From Methylopila sp. 73B (GTDB lineage: Bacteria; Pseudomonadota; Alphaproteobacteria; Rhizobiales; Methylopilaceae): DNA of 64,000 bases. This document shows positions 47,207 through 55,300 of this stretch, piece by piece (the stretch's first letter is position 1; each line of letters starts with the position of its first letter). Under the pieces are notes generated by a model. The model worked only from the letters and a program-made list of their open reading frames with translations. It was not told where the DNA came from and did no database searches. The stretch is from positions 3,970,501 to 4,034,500 of the forward strand of contig NZ_JAFV01000001.1 of the NCBI RefSeq assembly GCF_000526315.1. Reading direction: 5' to 3'. The position numbers were made by a program, and so were the translations under genes.

Positions 47207-47685
47207 CCGGCGTAGCCGACGACGACAGCCGCGGCCACGGTCGCAATCGTGGCGACCGCCGTGAGCACGAGGCGCAGCCGTCCGTACCAGCGCGGCGCCG
47301 CGAAACGGCCGGACCGCGCGGCGTCGACGATCCCGTGGCCGACGAGGCCGACCGCGAGCAGCGCGAGGCCGCCGGCGCCGCCGACCAGCAGGGCGGCCCA
47401 GGCCCACAGCGGCGGGACCATGGCGCCGAGGTACAGCGCGCGCCGGATGTCGGCGGCGGGGTGGCGCAGGGCGAGGCCCCAGTGCGCCCCGCCGAGGAAG
47501 GACAGGATTGTCGCGCCATAGGCCGTCAGCGCGAACGCGGCGTCGATCCCGAACAGCACGGGATGCTGGAGCGCGAGGGCGAGCGCGAGGCCGATGAAGG
47601 GCGTGAGCCCGGCGAGGCCCAGCGCCAGCGGCGTTTCGGGAATGTCGCGGTCGTCGCCGGCCGGCTCGGATGCGATCAGCGTCAT
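47203..47685 (-). CDS. DUF3429 membrane protein
   Basis: A 160-residue protein with about five hydrophobic helices and the family motif SFLGGAHWGLALRH. Function unknown. Start chosen at ATG 47685 (MTLIASEPAGDD). It lies between TIGR02186 (26 bases upstream) and DUF924 (overlapping). Confidence 0.88.
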   Translation of the reverse strand: MTLIASEPAGDDRDIPETPLALGLAGLTPFIGLALALALQHPVLFGIDAAFALTAYGATILSFLGGAHWGLALRHPAADIRRALYLGAMVPPLWAWAALLVGGAGGLALLAVGLVGHGIVDAARSGRFAAPRWYGRLRLVLTAVATIATVAAAVVVGYAG

Positions 47686-47711
47686 GGGCGGCTCCGCGAC
47701 GGCGGTCGGGC

Positions 47712-48467
47712 TCAATCCCGGCGGAACGCCACGCTCGCCGTCCAGCCGAAGGCGAGCGCCAGCAGCGCCGTCGCGACACCATAGGCGAGACGCCAGTTCT
47801 CCGCGAGCGCCGCGACCCGGTCCTCGAAGCCGGATTTCACCACCCGGAAGGTGATGGTCTCGCGCGCGATCGGGACGCCGGCGGCGAACAGGCGGACGTC
47901 CGCCTCGAAGGCGCCGAACGGGACGTTGGGCGGCAGGTGGAAGGTCGTGCGGAACAGCGTCGGGTCGAGGAAGACGACGCCCTTCGGCTCCTCGCGCCAC
48001 AGACCGCGCCCGGTCTGCAGGCGGATCAGCGCTTCGGAAAACTCCGGCCGGCCGAGGTCCTCGCCGCGCGGCGCGGCCGCCGCCTTGAGGCCGAGCCGCT
48101 GCCCCTCGCGGATCTCCGGCGACAGCATGTCATCGAGCGGGCGGGTAGAGAGCGTGGCGAGATAGGACGGCGTGCGTGGGAACCGGCGCCGCTCGCGATT
48201 GACCCAGAGCCCCGCGGTCCGTTCCTTCTCGCGCACTTCGAGCGTGGTCGCCGGCCCGCGCACGGTGACCACGAGATCGTAGCCTCGCTGCAGCGCTTCG
48301 GTCTCGCCGTCCGGCCTCACGGCGCCGAACAGGGTGACGTCCGATCCGGCGTAGTTCGAGGCGATGGCGATCTGCTGCGAGGACAGCGCGAGCACCAGCT
48401 TCTCCGCCCGCGCCGGCCCCGCCGCGACGAGCAGCGCGAGACCGGCCAGGGCCGCGAGCGGCCTCAT
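47712..48467 (-). CDS. TIGR02186 family protein
   Basis: A 251-residue protein with a signal peptide (LAALAGLALLVAAGPARA), a large periplasmic domain (ITIASNYAGSDVTLFG-like, VVTVRGP, WVNRERRRFPRTPSYLATLSTRPL) and one C-terminal membrane helix (LAYGVATALLALAFGWTA). The family is alphaproteobacterial and regularly paired with a TauE/SafE exporter; function unknown. The ATG overlaps the exporter stop (ATGA). Confidence 0.88.
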   Translation of the reverse strand: MRPLAALAGLALLVAAGPARAEKLVLALSSQQIAIASNYAGSDVTLFGAVRPDGETEALQRGYDLVVTVRGPATTLEVREKERTAGLWVNRERRRFPRTPSYLATLSTRPLDDMLSPEIREGQRLGLKAAAAPRGEDLGRPEFSEALIRLQTGRGLWREEPKGVVFLDPTLFRTTFHLPPNVPFGAFEADVRLFAAGVPIARETITFRVVKSGFEDRVAALAENWRLAYGVATALLALAFGWTASVAFRRD

Positions 48468-49384
48468 TTCGGCCGGCCCGTCGTCGAGACGGAGAACGGC
48501 TCCGCCGGTTCCGCCACGAGCTCGACCAGGAAGCGGGCGCCGACGGCCAGCAGCAGCAGCGCGAGCAGCAGGCGCAGCTGCTCGCCGCGCAGCTTCTGGC
48601 CAGCCCGCACGCCGAACTGCGCGCCGATCGACCCGCCGAGCATCAGCAGGGTCGCGAGCACCACGTCGACCGAGGCGTTGACGGTCGCGTGCAGCACGGT
48701 GGCCGCGAGCATGGTGATCAGGATCTGCGCGAGCGAGGTGCCGACCACCACCGCCGTCGGCACGCGGAACACGTAGACCAGCACCGGCACGAGCAGGAAT
48801 CCGCCGCCGATGCCGAGGACCGCGCCGACGAAGCCGACGAACACGCCGAGCCCAACCAGCGGGATCGCGCTCACGTAGATCATCGACTGCTTGAACCGCA
48901 GCTTCAGCGGCAGGCGGTCGATCAGGCTGCGGCCGCCGACGCGACGGGCGGGCGCCGCGGGCTTCGTCTTGAGAAGCGCCTTCAGCGACTCGGTGAGCAT
49001 GATCCCGCCGATCGCGCCGAGCAGGACCACGTAGGAGACCGCGATCACGACCTCGAGCTGGCCTGCGGCCCGCATGGCGTTGAAGAACCAGACGCCGAGC
49101 CCCGTGCCGGCCACGCCGCCCGCGAGCAGCACGCCGGCGAGCTTCAGGTCGATCGCGCGGCGGCGCCAGTAGGCGAGCGCGCCGGTGAAGGCGGAGGCGG
49201 CGATCTGGGGGGCTTCGGAGGCGACCGCGACGGCGGTCGGCACGCCGATGAAGATCAGCAGCGGAGTCATGAGGAAGCCGCCGCCGATCCCGAACAGGCC
49301 CGAGACGAAGCCGACCGCGAGGCTCATGCCGATCACGAGCAGCACGTCCACCGGAAGTTCAGCGATCGGAAGATAGATCTGCAT
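48464..49384 (-). CDS. TauE/SafE (TSUP) family sulfite/sulfonate exporter
   Basis: A 306-residue membrane protein with two homologous halves of four helices, each beginning with the family motif: GFVSGLFGIGGGFLMTPLL near residue 25 and GFVGAVLGIGGGFLLVPVL near 185. TSUP proteins move sulfite, sulfonates or other anions. First gene of the six-gene minus-strand chain that ends with the cupin gene. Confidence 0.92.
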   Translation of the reverse strand: MQIYLPIAELPVDVLLVIGMSLAVGFVSGLFGIGGGFLMTPLLIFIGVPTAVAVASEAPQIAASAFTGALAYWRRRAIDLKLAGVLLAGGVAGTGLGVWFFNAMRAAGQLEVVIAVSYVVLLGAIGGIMLTESLKALLKTKPAAPARRVGGRSLIDRLPLKLRFKQSMIYVSAIPLVGLGVFVGFVGAVLGIGGGFLLVPVLVYVFRVPTAVVVGTSLAQILITMLAATVLHATVNASVDVVLATLLMLGGSIGAQFGVRAGQKLRGEQLRLLLALLLLAVGARFLVELVAEPAEPFSVSTTGRPK

Positions 49385-49478
49385 GGACCGCGACGCGCCG
49401 GCGGCGCGCCCGCCGCGCCGTCCGATCAGATGTGGTTACGCCCGCCGGGACGGGCGTTGTCAACGCGTCAGGCGCCGA

Positions 49479-52400
49479 TCAGCGCAGCTGCATCGGGGCG
49501 GCGGCGGAGTTCGCAGAGGCCTGGTCCCAGCCGCCGGGAGGGGTGGGGACCTCGTTCGCGGCGGGGTCGACCGCGCGCGGCTTGAAGGTCGTCACCAGCT
49601 GATCGGCGCTCGCGACGTTGGCGGCGCCGAGGGCCTTCGCCACGTCGTCCCGCTTGCGGCCGGCGTCCTGGTCGCCCTGGGCGCTCGCAAGCGAGAACCA
49701 TTTGTAAGCGTCGGCCAGATCGCGCTTGCCGCCGAGGCCGCGGGCCTCGAGCACGGCGAGATTGTACTGGCTGTCCACGAGGCCGCGTTCGGCGGCCATG
49801 CGGAACCACACGATCGCCGCGCCGAAGTCCGGCTTGCCCAGGCCGCCCTCGGCGTGCAGCACGCCGAGATTGTGCATGGCGCGCACGTTGCCGGAGGCGG
49901 CCGCCTGCTCGTACCAGCGGCGGGCGACGGCGAGGTCGCGCGGCACGCCGCGGCCCTTTTCGTAAAGGCTGCCGAGGCGGTGCTGCGCCGGGGCGAGGCC
50001 CTGGACCGCGGCCTTCTCCAGCCAGCGGGCGGCGGCGACCGGATCGGCCTCCACGCCGCGGCCTGCGGCCAGCCGGTCCGCGATTTCGAGCTGCGCCGAG
50101 GGATCGCCCTGCACGGCGCGCAGCCGGAGCATCGAGCCGCCGATGGAATCCGGCAGCGCGTCGCCGCGGTTGATCGAGCCGGTGACGATGTCGTCCTTCT
50201 TCGGCGGCGCCGTGAACTTCTGGCCCGAAGGATCGAGGGTCTGGGCGAAGGCGAAATCGGTGATGTCGGCGGCCTTCGCGCGCGGCGGGGCGACCTCGGC
50301 GCGCGGCTTCGGCGCCGGAGCGGGCTCGACGGGCTGCGGCTCCGCGGGCGCAGCGGGAGCCGGCTGCGGCGCAGGGGCCTGGGGCGCGGGTTCCGGCGCC
50401 TGAAGCTGCGGGGCCGGCTGGGCGGGGGGGCCGCTCTCCACGGCCGGGGCGACCGGCTCGGGCGCCGTCTCCGCGCCGTGGTCGCTGATGCTGGTGGCGG
50501 CCTTCAGCACGCCCAGCACGATCAGAGCGGCCGCGATCCCGAGCAGGATCGGGCGGCGCCGGGCCTTCAGGACCGCCATGACGCCGGCGGCGCGGGAGCG
50601 GCGCTCGTCCGTCGTCGTCTCGGCGAGCACGTTGTCGGCGTCGGCCGCCGGCCGCGTCACTGCGCGCCGGGCCGAGGCGATCAGCGCGGCGGCGCTCAGC
50701 GCCCCGACGTCGCCCGCGGGGGTCTCGGGCTGCGGTTCATGAGGGGCGTCCAGCAGGCCGTCGGTCCGGCGCTCGGCGCGCAGCGCCGCGCCCGGCTCGA
50801 GCGGGTGGTCGGACGCGAGATCGGCGACCGGCCGGAAGGCGGCGTCGGTCGGCGGGCGGCCGAAGCGCGTGGCGAGATCGCCGGAGGCTTCCATTTCCTC
50901 CATCGCCCGGCGCGCGGCGGCGCGGGCGGCTTCCGTGGCGTCGACGCGCGGCGCGGGCGCCGTCTGCGGACGGTCGTCGAACGCAGGCCGGCGTTCGGCG
51001 ACGCCGATGCTGTGGGCGTTCAGCGCCTCGTCGATCGCCTCCATCCGGTCGATCAGGCGCTCGAGCGTGAGCCGGACCGCGTCCAGCGTGTCGGAGGTGC
51101 GCCGGTCGTCGCGCTTGGAGGCGGCCTTGATCTCGAGCAGCGCGTGGGCGAGCTGGTCGGAGCCGTCGGCGAGCGGCGTCGTGGTCTGGGCGCCGTCCGC
51201 CCGGAGCGCCGCGACGGCGTTCCGTCCGGCTTCGGCTGCGGCCTGCTCGACCCGCGCGGCGAGCGAGGCGAAGCCCGCGTTGAGATCGTCGAGCCGACCG
51301 CCGGCGCGGTCCAGGCCGTCGACCACCTGTTCGATGCGCGTCTCGAGGCCGCCGAAGGCCTCGATGCCGCCGAAGGTCTTGGCCCCGCCGGCGTCGGCCT
51401 GCGCGGTCGCGATCAGGTGCTCGGCGATGCCGCGGACCGCCTCTTCGACGCGCTCGGCGGAGGCGCCGCGGGCGCGGGCCGCGGCGGCGACCGCCTCGAG
51501 CCGGATGCCGAGACCGTCGATCTTCCCGGCGATGGCCTCGACGCCGTCGGATCCCGCAGGGCGTCGGGCCAGCTCGAGCGTGAGCCCTTCGATCCGTCGG
51601 CCGATGTCGTCGAGCTTGGCGGCGGGCTGGGCGATCGCCGCGAGTTCGGCGCGCACGGCCCCTGCGACGCGCTCGGCGTCCGAGGATCGCGCCTCCGAGG
51701 CCGCGGTCAATTCGTCGATCTTGTCGATCAGCGCGGGGATCTTCGCGCTGAGCTCATCCGTGGACAGCCCCTGCTGGCGCCGGCTCTCGAGCTTCGCCGT
51801 CAGGCTCTCGATCTGGCGGCTGAAGCTTTCCATCGCGTCGGCGCTGGACAGCGTGGCGAGCTCGGCGCGCACCGCCTGGCCCATGCGCTCGGCTTCCTCG
51901 GCGCGCTGTTCCGCGGCGGCGGCGATGCCGTCGATCTTGCCGCCGAGAACCGCGACCTTGCCCGACAGCTCCGCGACGGCCTGCTGGGTCGGCGCGGCGG
52001 CGCGCTCCTGCGCGTCGAGGCGGGCGAGCACGGCCTGGATCTCGGTCGCGAGGCCTTCGACCGCGGCCATCGGCGGAAACTGCGTGAGTTCCTCGCGCAC
52101 CTGTTCGATCCGCCGCGCCAGCGTGTCGAACAGCTCGGGGCTCGCCGGCGTCAGATGGTCGAGCCGGGCCGCGACGGCGCCGAGCTCGTCGGCGAAGCGG
52201 GCCAGCATCTGCGGGCTCGCCGCGTCGCCGCGCATCCGGTCGACCTCGGAGACGAGGGTGTCGATCGCCATCAGCGAGACGGAATCGAGCCGGGCCGGCC
52301 GCTCCTCGCCGAGCCGCGCGGCCAGCGCCGCCATTTCGCGGGCGAGGCCGTCGACCTCGGTGCGGGTGGGCATGTCGCGGATCGCGGACCCAAGCGTCTC

Positions 52401-53000
52401 GATCTCTTCGCGCAGGCCGGCGACCGCGATCGGATCGACCATCGGCGCGGCGGGCGCCTGCGGCGCGGTGGGAGCGACGGCGGCGGCGCGGGGCGCCGGG
52501 GCATCATCGTCCGCGTCCAGATCCTTCTGGCGGGCGGCGATTTCAGCGAGCGCGGCGCGAAGCGAGCCGAGCTGGGCGGGCTTCTGCGTCGGTTCGGCGG
52601 GCGTCGCGGGGGCGGGGGGCGACGATTCGGTGAGCGTGCGCGCGAAAGCGGTGAGACGCGCCTCGAGGTCGTCCGCCGCGGGTTCGGCGGCGGGCGCGCG
52701 GACCGGCGCCGGGGCGACCGGTTCGGGCGCCGCGATCGCCGCCGGGGCCGCGGGCGTGGCGGGGCCGGACCGTTCGACCCAGCGGGCGAGGCCCTCGAGC
52801 GCGTTGGCGAGCCGGTCCTCGGTCTGGATGTTGCGCTGCGCCAGCATGGACACCAGCTGCTCGAGCTCCGGCAGGGGAGAGGAGCTGTCGCTGGCGCGCC
52901 GCGCGTCCGAAAGGCGTTCCGCTAGCCGCTCCAGCCGATGGCCGCCAGCCTCGGCTTCGTCCGCGCCGGCCGTCACGTATCTCGGATCGCTCAAGCTCAT
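49479..53000 (-). CDS. Large coiled-coil, Sel1-repeat membrane protein (PodJ-like architecture)
   Basis: A 1,173-residue protein. Residues 1-760: mostly helical coiled coil with repeated 35-45-residue units (for example ELSGKVAVLGGKIDGIAAAAE) and Pro/Ala linkers. One membrane helix near 800 (PILLGIAAALIVLGVLKAAT), a Pro-rich periplasmic linker, then four to five Sel1/TPR repeats (AAARWLEKAAVQGLAPAQHR, LGSLYEKGRGVPRD). The layout resembles Hyphomicrobiales PodJ-type polarity factors, without a peptidoglycan-binding domain; that identity is inference. Start at ATG 53000; GTG 53009 is alternative. Divergent from ndvA, with a CtrA-like box between. Confidence 0.82.
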   Translation of the reverse strand: MSLSDPRYVTAGADEAEAGGHRLERLAERLSDARRASDSSSPLPELEQLVSMLAQRNIQTEDRLANALEGLARWVERSGPATPAAPAAIAAPEPVAPAPVRAPAAEPAADDLEARLTAFARTLTESSPPAPATPAEPTQKPAQLGSLRAALAEIAARQKDLDADDDAPAPRAAAVAPTAPQAPAAPMVDPIAVAGLREEIETLGSAIRDMPTRTEVDGLAREMAALAARLGEERPARLDSVSLMAIDTLVSEVDRMRGDAASPQMLARFADELGAVAARLDHLTPASPELFDTLARRIEQVREELTQFPPMAAVEGLATEIQAVLARLDAQERAAAPTQQAVAELSGKVAVLGGKIDGIAAAAEQRAEEAERMGQAVRAELATLSSADAMESFSRQIESLTAKLESRRQQGLSTDELSAKIPALIDKIDELTAASEARSSDAERVAGAVRAELAAIAQPAAKLDDIGRRIEGLTLELARRPAGSDGVEAIAGKIDGLGIRLEAVAAAARARGASAERVEEAVRGIAEHLIATAQADAGGAKTFGGIEAFGGLETRIEQVVDGLDRAGGRLDDLNAGFASLAARVEQAAAEAGRNAVAALRADGAQTTTPLADGSDQLAHALLEIKAASKRDDRRTSDTLDAVRLTLERLIDRMEAIDEALNAHSIGVAERRPAFDDRPQTAPAPRVDATEAARAAARRAMEEMEASGDLATRFGRPPTDAAFRPVADLASDHPLEPGAALRAERRTDGLLDAPHEPQPETPAGDVGALSAAALIASARRAVTRPAADADNVLAETTTDERRSRAAGVMAVLKARRRPILLGIAAALIVLGVLKAATSISDHGAETAPEPVAPAVESGPPAQPAPQLQAPEPAPQAPAPQPAPAAPAEPQPVEPAPAPKPRAEVAPPRAKAADITDFAFAQTLDPSGQKFTAPPKKDDIVTGSINRGDALPDSIGGSMLRLRAVQGDPSAQLEIADRLAAGRGVEADPVAAARWLEKAAVQGLAPAQHRLGSLYEKGRGVPRDLAVARRWYEQAAASGNVRAMHNLGVLHAEGGLGKPDFGAAIVWFRMAAERGLVDSQYNLAVLEARGLGGKRDLADAYKWFSLASAQGDQDAGRKRDDVAKALGAANVASADQLVTTFKPRAVDPAANEVPTPPGGWDQASANSAAAPMQLR

Positions 53001-53113
53001 GGCGCGCACCCTGGGCGTCGCCCCGTCCCATCGCGCCCGGCTGTCCGGCTCCGCGCGGCGGGTTGGGGGCTCTGATCGAGGACCCCGCCGGGGCGGAGAC
53101 CTCTCAACGCACA

Positions 53114-53144
53114 GTTAACGAAGAGGGTAAACAACCTGTTAACG
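53114..53144 (+). promoter_or_regulatory. CtrA-like box(es) between the Sel1 gene and ndvA
   Basis: GTTAACG occurs at 53114 and again at 53138, and TAAA-N7-TTAA (53128-53142) is one mismatch from the CtrA consensus TTAA-N7-TTAA. It lies in the 227-base gap between divergent starts, so it could serve either gene. Confidence 0.42.
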
Positions 53145-53227
53145 TGTGGTCCGGCCGGGGCCGGATCTTAAGGTTGCGTTATCGCGCGGGCCTTGCGCGA
53201 CGGGACGTTTTGGCGATCCTTCCGGCC

Positions 53228-55018
53228 ATGTCCGTCCCACCCTCCGCCGATCGCCCCGCTCCGGGAATTTTCGCCACCTACGTCCGCGCCATCGGCCTGC
53301 TGGGGCCGGAGCGGCCGCTCGCGGTGATGCTCGCCCTCGGCAACGTGGCGCTGGCGCTCGCCGCCTTCGCGGAGCCGGTGCTGTTCGGCAAGGTGATCGA
53401 CAGGCTGACGCGTGGGGAGGCCGACGCCATCCCCGCGCTCGCCGCCGCCTGGGGCGCCGTGGCGCTGGCCGCCATCATCGGGAGGGTTCTGGTCGGCCTC
53501 CACGCCGACCGGCTGTCGCACCGCCGCCGGCTGGCCGCCATGACCGATGCCTTCGGCCATGTGCTGACGCTGCCGCTGAGCTTCCACCGGCGCACCCATT
53601 CCGGCCGCATCGTCAAGGCGCTGACCATGGGCGCGAACGCGCTCGCCGACGTCTGGCTGTCGTTCTTCCGCTCGGGACTCGCGACGCTGGTCGGCGTCGT
53701 CGCGCTGCTGCCGGCCTCGCTCGCGTTGAATCTGTGGCTCGGGCTGATCCTGATCGGGCTCGTGGTCGTTTTCGGGATCGCGCTGATCGCCCTGCTGCGC
53801 AAGACGCAGACCCAGCAGGAGAACATCGAGGGCTACCACTCCGACCTCGCCCAGCACGCCGCCGACGCCATCGGCAACGTCGCGGTGGTGCAGAGCTTCG
53901 CAAGCGTCGGGCGGGAGATGGCCGTCGTGCGCGGGGTGATGCAGCGCCTGCTCGACGCGCAGATGCCAATCCTGTCGTGGTGGGCCTACGCCGCCGCGGC
54001 GACCCCCGCCGCCGGCACGCTGACGGTGCTCGGCGTGGTGCTGGCGGGCGCGGCGCTGAACGCTCAGGGGCTCGCGAGCGTCGGCGACATCGTCACCTTC
54101 GCGGCCCTCGCGACCCTGGTCGTCGCCCGGCTCGGCGACGCGGTCGCGCTCGTCAACATGGCGCTGCTGAACGCCCCGCGAATCGGCGAATTCCTGGCGC
54201 TTCTCGACGCCGTGCCCGAGGTCGCCGACCGCCCGGACGCGCGCGATCCCGGCCGGGTGCGGGGGGAGGTGACCTTCGACCGCGTCTCCTTCGCCTATGA
54301 GGCGGGGAGGCCGACGCTCGCCGAGGTCTCGTTCGAGGCGACGCCGGGCATGACGGTGGCGCTCGTCGGCGCAACCGGTTCGGGCAAGTCGACCACGCTG
54401 TCGCTGCTGCACCGCGCCTTCGACCCGCAGGAGGGCCGGGTCCTGATCGACGGCGTCGACATCCGCGACATGACGCTGGAGGGGCTTCGGCGCAACATCG
54501 GCGTCGTGTTCCAGGAGCCGATGCTGTTCGCCCGCACCATCGCCGACAACCTGCGCGTCGGCCGGCCGGAGGCGACCGACGCCGAGCTCGAGGCCGCCTG
54601 CGCCAAGGCCGAGGTGCTGGACGTCGTCCGCCGCCTGCCTGCGGGCTTCGCCACCGTGCTCGGCGAGCGCGGCGCCTCGCTCTCGGGCGGCGAACGCCAG
54701 CGGCTCTCGATCGCCCGCGCTTTGCTGAAGGACCCGCCGATCCTCGTGCTCGACGAGGCGACCAGCGCCCTCGACGCGCACACCGAGCAGAAGGTGCAGG
54801 CGGCGCTCGACGCCGCGCGCGCCGGCCGCACCACGCTCGTCATCGCCCACCGGCTGGCGACGGTGCGATCCGCGGACCGCGTGCTGGTGTTCGAGCGTGG
54901 GCGGATCGTCGAAAGCGGCTCCTTCGCCCGTCTCGCGGCGGCCGACGGCCCCTTCGCGAAGCTGGTCGCCGCCCAGGCGCTGGCGCACGCGGCCGACCCG
55001 GCGCTGCAGGAAGGATGA
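53228..55018 (+). CDS. ndvA: Cyclic beta-1,2-glucan exporter NdvA (ABC transporter)
   Basis: A 596-residue fused ABC exporter: six membrane helices in residues 20-310, then the ATPase with Walker A LVGATGSGKSTTL, Q-loop VVFQEPMLF, signature LSGGERQRLSIARALL and Walker B ILVLDEATSALD. Closest in layout to NdvA/ChvA, which export cyclic beta-1,2-glucan to the periplasm in rhizobia and agrobacteria. The partner synthase ndvB is not in the window. ATG 53228 chosen; the frame is open further upstream. Confidence 0.88.
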   Translation: MSVPPSADRPAPGIFATYVRAIGLLGPERPLAVMLALGNVALALAAFAEPVLFGKVIDRLTRGEADAIPALAAAWGAVALAAIIGRVLVGLHADRLSHRRRLAAMTDAFGHVLTLPLSFHRRTHSGRIVKALTMGANALADVWLSFFRSGLATLVGVVALLPASLALNLWLGLILIGLVVVFGIALIALLRKTQTQQENIEGYHSDLAQHAADAIGNVAVVQSFASVGREMAVVRGVMQRLLDAQMPILSWWAYAAAATPAAGTLTVLGVVLAGAALNAQGLASVGDIVTFAALATLVVARLGDAVALVNMALLNAPRIGEFLALLDAVPEVADRPDARDPGRVRGEVTFDRVSFAYEAGRPTLAEVSFEATPGMTVALVGATGSGKSTTLSLLHRAFDPQEGRVLIDGVDIRDMTLEGLRRNIGVVFQEPMLFARTIADNLRVGRPEATDAELEAACAKAEVLDVVRRLPAGFATVLGERGASLSGGERQRLSIARALLKDPPILVLDEATSALDAHTEQKVQAALDAARAGRTTLVIAHRLATVRSADRVLVFERGRIVESGSFARLAAADGPFAKLVAAQALAHAADPALQEG

Positions 55019-55029
55019 CGCCGGAGCGG

Positions 55030-55092
55030 GCGTCCCGGACGACCCCTCATCCGGCGCTTCGCGCCACCTTCTCCCGCAAGGGGAGACGGGAA
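55030..55092. repeat. Half copy of the family A repeat
   Basis: GGCGTCCCGGACGACCCC, then CATCCGGCGCTTCGCGCC and CTTCTCCCGCAAGGGGAGA. Directly after ndvA, in the 282-base gap before the D,D-carboxypeptidase gene. It matches the right half of the element at 60148-60310. Confidence 0.68.
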
Positions 55093-55153
55093 AGAGCGCG
55101 CGGGCTTCTCCCCGAAGACCGTCCCCCGCTCCGCCCCTCGTGAACGCCCGTCA

Positions 55154-55215
55154 TTGGACTTTTCCGACTCTGAAGGTACAACGGTCCTGCCTCAGGCAGG
55201 CGTTCTTTAGGCAGG
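55154..55215 (+). promoter_or_regulatory. Promoter with AGGCAGG palindrome upstream of the carboxypeptidase gene
   Basis: TTGGAC (55154-55159) and TACAAC (55177-55182), spacer 17. Right after the -10 lies CCTGCCT-C-AGGCAGG (55186-55200), and a third AGGCAGG at 55209-55215. A repressor binding there would block initiation. Visual inference. Confidence 0.42.
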
Positions 55216-55300
55216 TGTCCCTGGCCCGGTCGCGCGTCGGCGATGCGCGAGGGCAAGAGCGTCGCCTCGACGACCACGCATCACGAGTACGATTGCGCCC

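Noticed and set aside
49383-52925. A 1,180-codon open frame antisense to the coiled-coil/Sel1 gene.
   Set aside because: Translation is Gly/Arg-rich without domains; the minus-strand frame has Sel1 repeats, a membrane helix and a proper start.
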